Shown here piece after piece: positions 23,418 to 35,793 of a stretch of DNA of 64,000 nucleotides. A program made the translations under genes and the position numbers. Positions within the stretch are counted from its first letter, which is position 1. Each line of letters starts with the position of its first letter. The stretch is from Pyrenophora tritici-repentis (taxonomy: Eukaryota > Ascomycota > Dothideomycetes > Pleosporales > Pleosporaceae). Location: the NCBI RefSeq assembly GCF_003171515.1, contig NC_089390.1:4278001-4342000 (forward strand), given 5' to 3'. The notes below the pieces were generated by a model. The model was not told where the DNA came from and made no database searches. It was given only the letters and a program-made list of their open reading frames with translations.

Positions 23418-25195
23418 GCTGAACGATGGTTTGGCTCTTGTGCAGCAGATTCAAGGTTAAAGTACGGGGGATGAATAGACGAAGATTAGACACTTGCTGG
23501 CAGATAGCGATGTGTAGCAAGCTGTGGTGGAGGAAGATGTTTTTGGTGGGTGAGAACTGCAGGCAGAAGCGGCTTTTATGGTATGCGTGGGTACTTCACA
23601 GGCAGTCACCCGTGACAGCTGACATGGTAGCAACCCGAATTCACAGCAGTGGCGATTGGTAGTATTCGGCAGGCCAAGAGGCAGTGCAGACGGCATGTGT
23701 GCCCATTGAAGAGTCAGTGTTGCGTGATGTAAGCGGTGTATGGAGAGGACATGATGGCAGGGTACATTCACGGAATCAGGGTGACGCGACGATATCTCAG
23801 TCGGTGGGTCGAGAATATGGTACTTGGTAATAATGATCGTAGCTCGGAAAGGGCTTACGCGATGACGCCAGACGCTCCCACGCGGGACTACAAAAGGCAG
23901 GAACAGCTGGTGAGTGGTGGCATATGCAGCGGAAGCGGGAACAACCATGGTACTGGTATGGTGTGTTGGGCCGACGCCGTGCATAAAAGTATCGTTTGAC
24001 CTGAACGAGTTTTCAAAGGCTAGATGCGGGCCGGACACGGTGCAACCAAAGGTACGCGGGGGTGGAAGGCTGCGTGCCGTGGGTGGCGTGTTGAGTTCAG
24101 CCGCCGACGCAGCGTGTAACCATCGTGATTGTGAGTGCAACGGAGAAGCGGACGAGTTGGCTAGCGGACATGTTATAAATGGCTGTGTGACGTGGTAAGC
24201 GGGAACTACGGTCAAGTTTGCGAAGTAGTCTCGAGCTATTCTGTATAATATATCAGATGTTCCAACAAGTCTCGCCATGATAAGCACAGTGTGCTCGTTC
24301 AGACTTGGCCATCCGACTGCAGACGTGACGGGGGTCCGTAATATACGGTAAGACGGTGGGGGACATGATTAACCTTGCACTGCCTTTGGTGGCGTTACTA
24401 GATGCCTGAGTAGCATTGGGACATGTCGAATATGTTGGCACTTTTCAACTTCTAAAGAAAGCTCACCAACACGTGATGATGATGAGAACATGTGACATAA
24501 GGTTTCGTGACAGCAAGACATGTCGTGAATACGAGCCTCGGGCACAATCAGCCAGGCACGTGTGATGGGCAACTTGGCTCGTTAGCGTGCGACGGGCAGC
24601 GGAAAGACTAGCCAGGGTCCGATGGACGGGGTGGAGAAGAGCGACTGGCGCGGGTGGGAGAGGGAGACGCGCGGAGCCTGGGGGGTGCACGCGTATGGGT
24701 GCGGGGAGGTGTGCAGAGCCATGGAACGCCTCTACTGCATACTGAAAGCAGTAGGCAGACAGTTTAGTGGTTGTTTGGCCCGCGGTTGACGGCGATATTG
24801 TCTTCGTTGCATCCCCTCCCGCCTGCCGGATTTGAAACGCACCTTCCTCCGTGCAAGCCAAGCAAAAGCACCAACCACCGACCCACCCATCTTCCGCTCA
24901 AACCTCAGCCTTTCGCTGTTACCACCAACCTCACTTGCCTGCACCTGAGCCGAGCCGATTCAGACTTCATCTATCCGATACCTGTCGCGCCCACCAGAGG
25001 GCCGGCCCTGCTAAATTATTTTTGCACTGACAGCCTCTGCGACGATTGCGACAGCAGCCTTGCGACAGGCAGGCATCCATCGACTTCACCGTCGCATACC
25101 GCGTTTTCACCCACGCCACGCAGTAGCCCGCGACGCGAGGCATACCGACGCTCCATCCTCTTCACCCTGACCACGAGCGCATACACTTCGCCGCC
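23418..25195. other. ccg-9/TUP1 divergent intergenic region (1.8 kb)
   Basis: No gene is supported: a 276-codon open frame at 23,457-24,287 (minus) is composition-driven and lacks domain signatures. The long stretch before TUP1 fits the extended, uORF-prone leaders usual for fungal regulatory genes. Confidence 0.5.
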
Positions 25196-27392
25196 ATGAA
25201 CCACTACCCTCCCCGTGTCATGGGCGGTCCTCAGGCCGGCCCAGCCCAGCGCCTCAACGAGCTGCTCGACAGCATCAAGACGGAATTCGAGACTGAATCT
25301 CAGCGCAGCGTCGAATATGAAGGCCAGAGTGAGTCTTCCCATACTGTCACCGCGTAATAGACAGTCATGCTTCGGAGACGGCGAAACTACCTCATGTCGT
25401 ATTTCGCACCACTTCACCAAACCTCATCATTGCCATTGTACACGTGCTAATCTCTTCCTCGTAGTCAGCCGGCACATCCAGGAGATAGAACTCATCCGGG
25501 GAAAAGTCTACTCACTCGAGCAGTCGCACAACCAGATGAAATCAAAGTAAGCTTCACATGTTTGCTCCACACCGCATCCTTGCGATGCTGGCGCTAAGAG
25601 GAATATTCCGTCGCATACACACAAACTGAAATGGCAATGCTAACCTCGTCCGCAGATATGAAGAGCGCATTGCCCAGCTGGAACGTGAGCTCGAGGCTCG
25701 CGGCGGCCCCAGCCAGAACTCGCAGCACCACGGCCCCTCTCAACCCCAGCCGCCCCAGATCGGCCACGGTCCTAGCAACTTGTTTGGCGGTATAATGGCA
25801 GGCAGCGCTGCTCAGGGTGGTCCGGGCCTAGCCCCTCCTCCACAGGAGCCACCCCAGGGTCATGGCATGCCACCACAGTTGGGAGGTCCCCAGGGCCCGC
25901 CAGGCCCCCCTGGTCCCCCACAGCACTTTGGTGGCTACCAGCCCGGCCCTCCATCTGTGAATGGTGAGATCGAATACTTGCTTGGTAGTCAATCATGTTA
26001 CTAATGACCCCTAGGCTACGGTCAGCCCCCACAGCCAACTGCTTCGCCTGGTGCTAAGCGTCCAGGTCCTGCCCGCGGTCCCCCCAACCCCGCCACTCCT
26101 CAGCAGAACAATCCTGCTCCCTACCCCGGATCCCCCCAGGTTCCGCGACCCACCCCACCGCCTCATCATCAACAGAATGCATTGATGGCAGCCAACCATA
26201 TTCCTCTCAGAGAGAGCAACATTCTTGCCGATCTTGACATCGAGCAATTGCCTGAAAACTTGAAGAAAGAAGGCAGTGATTGGTTCGCTGTTTTCAACCC
26301 TCGTTCAAGGCGAGTGCTCGATGTTGATCTTATTCATAACTTGCCACATCAAAGTGTTGTGTGCTGTGTTCGTTTCAGCTTGGACGGTAGATATGTCGCC
26401 ACAGGTTGCAATCGCTCGGCACAGATTTTCGACGTCGAGACTGGTAGCCCTGTCGCACACCTCCAGGACGGAAGTTTGCCAGAAGATGGGGATCTCTACA
26501 TCAGGAGTGTCTGCTTCAGTCCCAATGGCCAATACCTAGCCACTGGTGCTGAGGACAAGGTCATCAGGGTATGTTTAGATCGTACAGTGATGAAAAGGAA
26601 GTACTGACGTTACAACTAGGTCTGGGACATTGCCAGCCGTACCATCAAGCACCAATTCACCGGTCACGAGCAGGACATTTATTCGCTCGATTTCGCCAGG
26701 AATGGCAAGATCATCGCCTCGGGTAGTGGCGACAGGAGCGTGCGTCTCTGGGATCTCGAATCCAACATGCAAGTTTCAAACTTCTCCATCGAAGACGGCG
26801 TTACCACTGTCGCCATCTCCCCCGACAATCTTTACGTGGCTGCTGGATCGCTCGACAAGAGCGTCCGTGTATGGGACATCCAAACCGGCCAACTCGTTGT
26901 CCGACTCGAAGGCGAGCACGGCCACAAGGACAGCGTCTACAGCGTAGCCTTCGCTCCTTCCGGCAACCGCCTCGTCAGCGGCAGTCTAGACAAGACGATC
27001 AAAATGTGGGAGCTATCAACCACCAACCGCTTCGTCCCCGGCGGAAACCACCCCACTGGAAAATGCATCCGCACATTCGAAGGCCACAAGGACTTTGTTC
27101 TCTCCGTCGCTCTCACCCCCCATGGCGACTGGGTACTCAGTGGTTCCAAGGACCGCGGCGTCCAGTTCTGGGACCCCCACACCGGTGTCGCTCAACTCAT
27201 GTTGCAGGGACACAAGAACTCTGGTAAGTTCTCACGTATATATGGATGGACTCGTGATTTGAACAATTTGCTAACTCAATCCTACTTGTAGTCATCTCCG
27301 TGGCCCCTAGTCCCACTGGCGGCGTCTTCGCTACTGGAAGTGGTGACATGCGCGCGAGGATTTGGAGGTTCGACAGGTACCAAGGCGCTTAG
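25196..27392 (+). CDS. rcoA: transcriptional corepressor Tup1/RcoA (WD40)
   Basis: The start is ATGAACCACTACCC with a ccgcc context at 25,196. About six introns split the gene. The N-terminal Tup_N tetramerisation helix is QRLNELLDSIKTEFETESQ, continuing over two introns to YEERIAQLERELEAR. A Pro/Gly/Gln-rich linker follows, then the Tup1-specific IPLRESNILADLDIEQLPENLKK and DWFAVFNPRSRRVLDVDL. Seven WD40 blades follow (e.g. VRLWDLESN, VRVWDIQTGQL, IKMWELSTTNRF, VQFWDPHTG), ending ARIWRFDRYQGA. With Ssn6/Cyc8 it represses glucose-, mating- and development-controlled genes. It is divergent from ccg-9. No defects are seen. Confidence 0.95.
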
Positions 27393-28360
27393 ACTGCTCC
27401 TCCTACTGCCACTCCTGCTCCTGCTCCTGTTCCTGGTACGGCTGCCCACCATTCCCCTCGTCCCTTTCGCACTGCACGTCGCCCGCCAGGCGGGCATCCT
27501 CGAAGGAATGGTAATATACCACCTAGGTTGTGATGATGTCTCTTTTACTGGACTCGTACGTTGAATGAGAGACCGTGTACTTGCTGTGTAGTGATCGCAG
27601 GAGCAGTTGCATGGAATGGGAGGTAGGTCTTGGCTTGGGATGATGTTGGATGCTTGGTTGGTTGGTGGGGCTCCTCGTGTGGCCTTGTCTGTTTATTCTG
27701 TTGTTGTTTCCTTTTATCATTTTTTTGGCTGTTGGTATTTGATTCCCATATATGTCATCATCTTATTCTTAGCTGATTATGATTTTCCCGTCGAACTAAC
27801 TGTGTGAAGTATATGTATGTATATATTCTTCCCTCCGTGACGTGCACAGGTTTTGAAGTAAAAGGATAAAAGGATGTGTATTAAACGCCGCCAGCTCTGT
27901 ACAAACCTTTGATCCGGTCTAAACGACCACGCCCACGCCAATATCCAGTCCTTACTCCCAAAAGACCCGATTCCGTTCCATTTCATCATTGCTCATAACT
28001 CCATGGTCACATGATGAAGTGAAGTGAGAAGCGCCAGGCAAACGCAGAACAACTATATGCTTGAACTCCATTCCCTTTTCTTTCCGTTCCTTTGTGCATT
28101 TCCAACCCCGTTTCCAAGCCTACCCAAAAGAAAAAGAACCACCTCACCATCATCTACACAGCGAGGCCGCGAAGCCTCCCCTTTTGTTCCGTTAAAAAGC
28201 TACTATCATCCCTCCTCAACTTTCCATCAATCGTCTACCCATCAACCCAAAGTTTCTACCCATTCCTCGACTTTGATGTAGGCAAGACGACACGACGGCA
28301 AAGAAGCGACAAGTGCAATTGGCGTCTAAGAGTGGCCACGGATTCAGCATCAGAGTCATC
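27393..28360. other. convergent 3' flanks of TUP1 and the sugar transporter
   Basis: No gene is seen. Alternating T-rich and C-rich stretches are consistent with 3' untranslated regions on both strands. Confidence 0.5.
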
Positions 28361-30534
28361 CTACGACATGCGTCTGCGTCTAAAAAAGGGTTCTTCAGCC
28401 TCCTCCTCTTCTTCCTTCTCCTCGTTGACTTGGAGCGTGAGCCATGCGGCAGCGAGGGCGCAGAGGCCACCGAAGCGGAGGACCCATGCTACGCTTGTGT
28501 CGCCAGCGGTGCCGCGTGGTTTTTGGAGGAGCTTAAACATGATGGCGCTGACCAGGGTGGCGATGACTTGAGGGGCGGCGATGGCTACGTTGTGGATGCC
28601 GAGGACGACGCCGGCAGAGTCTGCGCCGGAGCCGTCGTCTTCGCCTTCGGCGATGAGCTGGGATTCGCGGTCGCGGGGCTTGATGATGCCGCGGCGGATG
28701 GCGTCGCGTTTGGAGATTTCAGACGAAATGATGGCAAAGGGGGCCCAGTTGGTTACGCACCAGGGGATTCCTATGGCGCCGACGAGGATGGTAGCGCCCC
28801 ATGTGCTGTGGACGAAAAAGGTAAGTACCATGAGCACAGCGAAGAGAATGTGCGAGATGAACCAGGCGCGACGTAGGGTGAGTGACTTGATCTGCAACAT
28901 CTCCAGTGACTTTGAAATCTTCTCCATGATCGTCGTCGGGGTTCCTCTTGGTGTGTGGTTCAGGGCAAAGTAGCCGGAGCCGCCCATGGAATGTGGGGTT
29001 GCGGGTGTCATGGGCGTTGCTGGTGTCATTGGACGATCTGGCTCCGGTGCTTGGAAGGTTGGGGGAATGACAAATGGGAGAATGACAGAGGAGAGAAAGG
29101 TAGTGATGGCGAAGATGAGAAGGGCTCTAGTGCCAATTCTTGTACCGTCTTCTAGGACTTGATCGATCCTGGAGTCTGGTAGATGAGGGTCTTTTTCGAA
29201 AATGGGATCCGCAAAGATCTCGCCAACATAGGTAGTGATGTAGAAGAGGAAAGGAAACCATCCGATCCAAGCAAAAAACTGGACCGCACAAACCTTTTTG
29301 ATCTGTGGAGGCAGTTTCTTGACTGAGCGCGCAAGACCCCTGAAGAAAGCGAGGACGCCATCTTGTTGTTCGGCAGGAGCCGTGTCAAACTGTGGGTCGC
29401 GTTCGGAGCAAGTGGAGCAACTGATGCCAACCGTGACAGCCATGACAAAAGAGGCGATGGCACAAAGAACCTTGAACTGGGTATCACCGAGCCATGGGAG
29501 GTACTCCGGTAGCTTGACATAGCCGGCCAGGTAGCCTAGGATATTGCCAATACCCGCCGAACGCATCAACCATGCGTTGGCAGACTCTTGTTGATGTGTG
29601 GGCGCGACGTCGACAATGTATGCTCGTACACCAGCTTGGATGACGTTGATAGCGAAGTCCAATACGTATACGAACAGAACAGCGAAGAGCATGATGCTCG
29701 TCTTGACAAAGGTAGACTCTGGGTTGGCACCGAAAAGACCTAAGAAGCCTCCGATGATTTCCTTTGCCCAGGACAGAACCATTAGGGAGACTATGGTTGC
29801 GGCAGCGCCGCCAATGATGAACGGTCTCCGTTTTCCCCAGCGCAAGCGGCAGTTGTCACTCTTGAGACCGACATAGGGCTGGACGAGTACACCAGAGAGA
29901 GGGCCGGCGATCCATACCAGGGCAAGCATCGACTTGCTCAGGCCGAGTGAAAGGAGATAGGGCTGTGCAGGGTTAGCGTCATGTGCACATGTGAAAATAG
30001 AATCCAGTGTCGGACAGAGGGTACGGGCAGCGACAGAGCGATACATGCATGCCGATCTTAGAGCCGCATAGTACCTACTAGGGTCTCGAGGTACATGCAG
30101 GAACCGGGCCGCGCTCGTCGCACTCAGACAGGAAAAGTACGTACCGAACCGTTTGAGGTTTCGACTGACCAACCTATTTGCAGGCCGAGGCCGCCAAAGG
30201 TGAGCAGGAACAAGAACCAACTGCTCTTGGTCTCCTCGACTTGTTGTTCACCCATCCAGTCGTCATCTTCGTCGTCGGGCGACAGGGCCTCCTTAAGGAG
30301 TGGGTCGACTTCGGAAGACATTCGTTGGGGTATGATGGTAGGTTCGGAGTCGGTTATGAATTCCACGTGGGGGTGGCCCTCTGCGTCTGGACGTCCACCA
30401 GCTAGGGAGTCGCGGCCAAAAGAAACGAGTTTGGGTCGAGGTCTTGGGCGAGATGAAGTGTCGATTTTAGAGGGAGGCGAAGAACGAGGTGAAGACTCGG
30501 GCTCATCACCGCCATGGGGCCGTGAGGAAGACAT
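28361..30534 (-). CDS. sucrose/alpha-glucoside-type proton symporter (GPH/SUT family)
   Basis: There are two exons, 30534-30145 and 29962-28361 (182-nt intron, gtacgt..gcacag), giving 663 residues. The cytosolic N-terminus of about 110 residues is Ser/Pro/Asp-rich. Membrane segments begin at SSWFLFLLTFGGLGLQIGWSVE. Family signatures are KSMLALVWIAGPLSGVLVQP, GLKSDNCRLRWGKRRPFIIGG (the RWGRRRPFI motif of SUT proteins) and FAWIGWFPFLFYITTYVGEI. It resembles plant SUTs and S. pombe Sut1 and probably imports sucrose or maltose with protons. A Thr/Pro repeat (MTPATPMTPATP) lies in the central loop, and the tail is acidic then basic (EEKEEEEEAEE..RRRRMS). Substrate is inferred from family only. It is divergent from the NHX gene. 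Confidence 0.85.
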
Positions 30535-31443
30535 GTCGTGTGGTGTTGGCAGGCGACGTGGTCTGCCCTCGTGGCTGACTGCTAGGGTCGGCCAAACTAG
30601 GATTGGCAGGACCGAAGGGGTGTGTATAAAAGTTGGGTGCTTTTGGCAGTGGAGTGATGTGGTGCGAGAGGGCAGGGTTATCAAGAAAAGTTTAGGAAGC
30701 GCGGCGGAACTAAATCATGCATCCGCGGTGAAAGAGCCGCTAGTTAAGTTTTGCTGAGGATCGGGCTGGGATCGCGACCAAACAGTTTACGATAAATGGT
30801 ACTATACGGGACTACGGAGGTGGAGGAGAGAGTGGACGTAATAAGCAGGGCGGGATGGGGGTGCTAGCGAGAGGCGGTGTAGGTCATGTGCAGGCCAGCC
30901 GTGTACTTATGCGAGGGCTGGGTGAAGGGGGTCTAGTAAGTCTTGCAGGTGATTCCAGGTAGATGTCATGCAGGTTGGGTAGCCAGTGTGTGTGTGGCTA
31001 TGACGTTGCTTGGATGTCGACTGCGACCGATCAGCGGTTCCGAGACCCTTGTCGGGCCTGGTCGGAGCTGGTCGATGGTGATTGGCTATTGGTGTCTTCG
31101 CTGGAACAGCAGCCGAGACATGGTTGGAAAGCGACACCTGGAGCGCAGGCAGCGACGCGTCGGTCATCAGGACCCTCTATCAAGTGAACATCGGCCTCTG
31201 TTTTCTGCCTCGACGCCTCACCATTGCATATCATCCGGCCCTTTCACTCGCGCGCACGTGCCAGCCCCGTCTTCGTTGCGCAACCTTGCCCTGCCCACAA
31301 TTAGGTAGCATCGCATCCAAGGCCGAACAGCCACCTGTACCTGCACCGCATCTGCACCCGCACCCCCTCGCTCTGCGCATAACCGCCCGCGACGTCGCCC
31401 ACGATATCACGGCTGCTGATGACAGTCCGGCTTTGAGTCCAGC
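30535..31443. other. divergent intergenic region, sugar transporter / NHX
   Basis: The starts of the two membrane-transporter genes are 909 bp apart. No additional gene is supported. Confidence 0.5.
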
Positions 31444-33876
31444 ATGGCGTCGATAATGGGGTGGTGGGCCATTGGCGAGCTTCTCAGTATGCGACTCCGA
31501 ATCTTCTAGAAAGCGTCAATATGGAAAGCACGAATACTGACCACACGCCACAGAGCGCGATGCATCCGACGCAGACCCGGACGGTCAGTTCTCCGGCATC
31601 CCCAGCGACGAACCCCCCCAATCTAATGCGTCGACACAGACGAGCCAGAGGCAGGACAGAAGGAGATATTCACATCATGGGCCCTGTCCATTCTAATCAT
31701 CCTGCTCATAATCGCCCTCTTCACGAGCTACATCCTCCATACGCGGAAGATCCAGGCCGTCCATGAGACGGTTCTCTCGATTTTTGCGGGTACGTTGTCC
31801 CCACGGCTCACTGATGTCGTTACCCACCTTGGCGTTCGTCAATACAAGCTCGGCGTAGTGGGCGTAGTCGACTTTGTCCATGACTTGAAAAGCTCGATCA
31901 CTTGCAGGCAAAATTCGATCACCCGCACAATTGTGGGGTAATCTGCACATGTCCACTGGCCATGGCGTTCTAGCTCACCTCGTCATCGTATCGCGCTACA
32001 GACATCACACTAACGCCTTTCAGGAATGGTCGTTGGTCTCATACTACGCCTGTCAGCGCCCGCCTCAGTGCGCGATGCTGTTAGTTTCGACTATCAGATG
32101 TTCTTTAATTTGCTGCTACCTCCAATCATTTTGTCGGCTGGCTACGAACTACATCAAGTGAGCTGGACGTGCTGCTGCCATCACTCAGGTCCTAACATTA
32201 CTAGGGCAATTTCTTCAGACACATCGGCACTATCCTTACCTTTGCTTTTGCAGGCACATTCATATCCGCCCTAGTCTTGGGTCTTATCTTGTTCCTGTGG
32301 ACAAGGATACCTCTCGATGGCTTCAAGATCAACTTTGTCGAGGCCATGTCCGTCGGCGCCACTCTTTCTGCCACCGACCCTGTGACTATCCTGGCCATTT
32401 TCGACACCTACAAAGTTGAGCCCAAGCTGTACACTCTCATTTTCGGCGAGTCAATTCTCAACGATGCTGTCGCTATTGTCTTGTTCGAGACGGCGCAAAA
32501 GTATAAGGATGGCGCCGAATCGCTGGGACTTGTCAGCCTATTCGAGGCCTTTGGTATCTTCTTTGGCGTCTTCTTCGGTAGTCTCTTCATTGGTGTCACT
32601 GTAGGCATCGCTGTGTCTCTCATGCTCAAGTTCACTTATGTCCGTCGTTTCCCCAAGACGGAGAGTTGTCTGATTATCCTTACTGCCTACCTGACATATT
32701 TCTTGTCCAACGCAATCCACATGTCTGGTGAGTATTGTAGTCTATTTTACTCAACTCTTGCTAATGAGATCAGGTATTGTGTCGCTACTGTTCTGCGGTA
32801 TATGCTTGAAGCACTACGCTTACCACAACATGTCAAGGAGAACCCAACTCACTACCAAATTCGTCTTCCAGATCACATCGCAGATCTCGGAGAATTTCAT
32901 CTTCATTTACCTCGGACTCTCGCTCTTTACCGATGATAAGCTGGATTATAAACCACTCTTTATCTTGATCACTGTAGCCGGAATCTGCGCCGCTCGATGG
33001 TGCGCCGTATTTCCACTCTCTAGGATTATCAATGCTGTTACGAGATATCGGCAACGCCGTCGCGGAGAGGAGTTGGTAGAGGAGATTCCTTGGGCGCATC
33101 AGGCTATGATTTACTGGGCAGGTCTGCGCGGTGCCGTCGGTGTCGCACTAGCTGCAGGTCTTACAGGTAACAACGGCGATACGCTACGAGCCACTGTGCT
33201 TGTCGTGGTCGTCTTGACGGTCATCATATTCGGAGGCACCACAGCCCGCATGCTGGAGATCCTAGGTATCCGCACCGGTGTAGTAGAAGAGATTGACAGC
33301 GACGATGAATTCGACATTGAAGTCGTCACCGGCGGAACCTACACTCGCAAACAAGGCCAAGGCTACGGCCACACACCCCGCCCCAGCCAAAACGGCTTTA
33401 CCCTCAACAACGTAAACGGCGCAGACGCCACCTACTCCAGCGGCTCCATAAACCGTGCTAGCCCCCCAATCCGCCCAAACGGCGCCACACGCCGCAACTC
33501 CAGCCACCCCCGCGCCCGCGATGGCGCTGACCAAAGTCTCCTCAGCCCCGCTGACAGCGGCTCCGCAGACGAAGACGACATCGACCTCGATCTTCCTCCT
33601 AGCGCACGCCGCTCCCCAAATCGCATCCCCTCACCCATGGTTGCAAACGACGGCTCTCCTTATCCCACATCCGGTCATCGCCCGTCGGGTTCCGCATCCG
33701 CAAACGACGGCGGTGGGGGCCCCAGCCGTGTCGCCACCGCTACCGGCGCTGTTAAACAGCTCTTCAATGAAATCAGCCATGATCCCGCCAACGCTTTCAA
33801 ACAGATTGACGATGGCTTTCTTAAACCGCATCTTTTGCTTGATCCGGGTAAAGGGCCCGGGCCGGGTAATGTGTAG
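31444..33876 (+). CDS. NHX1: Na+(K+)/H+ exchanger, endosomal/vacuolar NHX type (CPA1)
   Basis: Exon 1 begins MASIMGWWAIGELLS. A short acidic exon follows (ERDASDADPD) and then DEPEAGQKEIFTSWALSILIILLIIAL. Further introns sit at about 31,790-32,025, 32,158-32,205 and 32,727-32,773. CPA1 signatures are FFNLLLPPIILSAGYELHQ, SVGATLSATDPVTILAIF, FGESILNDAVAIVLFE (the ND of the ion site) and WAGLRGAVGVALA. The roughly 190-residue cytosolic tail is Ser/Pro/Asn-rich with an acidic patch (SADEDDIDLDLPPSARR). Nhx1 exchangers alkalinise late endosomes or vacuoles and confer salt tolerance. The region upstream of the core is split by several introns and its edges are less certain than the rest. Confidence 0.9.
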
Positions 33877-34450
33877 ATGTGTATCACTAGGTTGGGCGGT
33901 TGGTTGGGATGGGTATCCCATAGAGTGGTGGGCGAAATCAGCATTTTTTGTGGCGTTGATGGTCTTTTATCTTTGTGGGTGTGAGGTGACGATTGATCTT
34001 TTATCCTTTCGGATCGAATGACTGCCCTGCTTGCGCCAAGTAGGGTGTGTATGTCGTAGAAATAGCTCGAGTGAGCCCTGAGTTAGATCTCGTTACAACG
34101 ACGTTTGTATCATCGTTTCTGCTAAACATAAAGCTCTTTTTCCTTCATCATCGTGATTTCTGTTCGCTCCCTTTTGCGCACTTTTCCGCTATGCAGAGTT
34201 GGTTGTACCAGAGCACTGGTTTATGAGGGAATAGAATAGTGGGTGGGTGTAGAGTGGAAAGCGGTGGAAAACCTGCATGCTGAGATGTTGGACTCGAGGG
34301 GAATAAAGGATGAAGAATGAAGGTAACGAGCGTCTTTATTTTGTTCTGTTCCGAAAATGTATCAACAAAGAAGTCAATCTATATACAACCCCCACTCATC
34401 CCCTCATCAAGTCCCTCGTCCCCCACCATCTTGTCCTCATCTGCCGTCTC
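33877..34450. other. convergent 3' flanks of NHX1 and GH6 gene
   Basis: These 574 bp hold no recognisable gene and represent the 3' untranslated and spacer sequence between convergent genes. Confidence 0.5.
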
Positions 34451-35793
34451 TTAAAAAGCCGGTTTAGCATTCTTAACCAACATCTCAAAGTACGCCTGAT
34501 TCCACTGTCCCGCCTCAGGACTAGGCTTATACGCATCACTCTTCCCGCAAAAAGAGTCATACCGCGTCGCACTACTATCGCTCGTGCCATCGCTCTCACC
34601 ACCAGGTTTGCCCCAAACAAAGCTATCCACGAGACTGGACCCCGTGTTTGTCGTGGGCCGGACACCGAAGCCAGCGCCGTTGACATTGCACCAGTCGCCC
34701 CACTCTGCGCGCAGACCGGTGACGCCGTTGCGGCCTGTGTCAACGATTGCTTGGCCTGGCATGCCGTTCTTGACCAGCTCGGGGCTGATGAGGCCGATGT
34801 AGAGTTTTTCGTTCTGGGCCTTGTTGTATTTTCCATCGGCCGAGTTTGCGAATTCTCCGGGGGAGAGGTCCCAGGCGTTCCAGCCTGCGATGTTGGTGCT
34901 GATGCCGCGCACTTGTTTGGGGCTGCCGGCGGCTTTGTAGACCGTGGCGAGTTCTTTGGCACCGGGCTCTGTGAGAGGATTGGGTTAGTAAGGGGAGGTG
35001 AGGGGGAGAGAGGAGACGTACTGATGTTGTCGTCCCAACCGAGCCAGCCGCCGTGGCCGGCATCAATGTACATGGCAATGTTGGGGAGGTTGAGCTGCTT
35101 GAGAGCGTACGCGACACCATCGCGGTAGCCAGAAGCTGACTGCTGGCATGCCTGGACGTTGGCGTTGGTGACCAAGTTGGGCAGAGAGTCTGGCTCGATG
35201 ATGAGAGAGATAGCCGTGTTGGGGTATTTCTTGAAGATGGCCACAATAGCTAGATATGGCGTGAGTATATTTTTTAATATCAGTCAAGCATTGGCGAACT
35301 CACGGTCAATGTACTCCGTCTTGTACACGTCAAGTTGACCCACGGCGAGTTCACCGTTGGACGCCTTGGCGGCACAGTCACGACCGGGCAGGTCGTAGAT
35401 GACGAACGCGGCAATCTGGTCACAGGAAACGTTCTTGAGCTCGTCCTCGATCATGGCGATCTTGGCACGGGTGTCACTATGCAGCTGTTAATATCTCAGG
35501 AGCCAGTAGAATCACAAACAGAGAACTCACATCCAGAAGTAGGTTCCTACATCAGCAACCTTCTTAGCGGCTGCTGCCAAAGTTGAGTCAGTCATGGCTG
35601 CCGCAGCCTTGTTAACCTCATCGGCGTAGAACTTGTTGGCGTAGATCTTGCGGCCAGTGAAGGGGTTGCCAGTCAGCGTGACTGGGCTGGAGCATGCTGC
35701 ACGAGCAGCCAATGGGCCGTTGTCGGCAGGAGTAGGAGCGGCGAGAGCGCCAGTGATGGCCGAAGCCAAAGCCACAGAGTAAATACCCTTCAT
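34451..35793 (-). CDS. secreted GH6 cellobiohydrolase/endoglucanase, no CBM1
   Basis: There are four exons. The signal peptide MKGIYSVALASAITGALA is followed by a short propeptide-like stretch. GH6 motifs are FVIYDLPGRDCAAKASNGEL (catalytic Asp region), YIDAGHGGWLGW and GDWCNVNGAGFGVRPT, with SLVDSFVWGKPGGESDGTS near the end. The enzyme cuts cellulose from the non-reducing end if it has closed loops. There is no N-terminal CBM1 and linker, so the protein is a bare catalytic domain of about 390 residues that must bind cellulose without a carbohydrate module. Introns lie at about 34,969-35,021, 35,248-35,304 and 35,478-35,530. It looks functional and is followed upstream by a large gene-free stretch. 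Confidence 0.92.

Noticed and set aside
23457..24287. 276-codon minus-strand open frame upstream of the trehalose synthase gene
   Set aside because: No domain, odd composition and position in the ccg-9/TUP1 promoter region; likely a chance frame.
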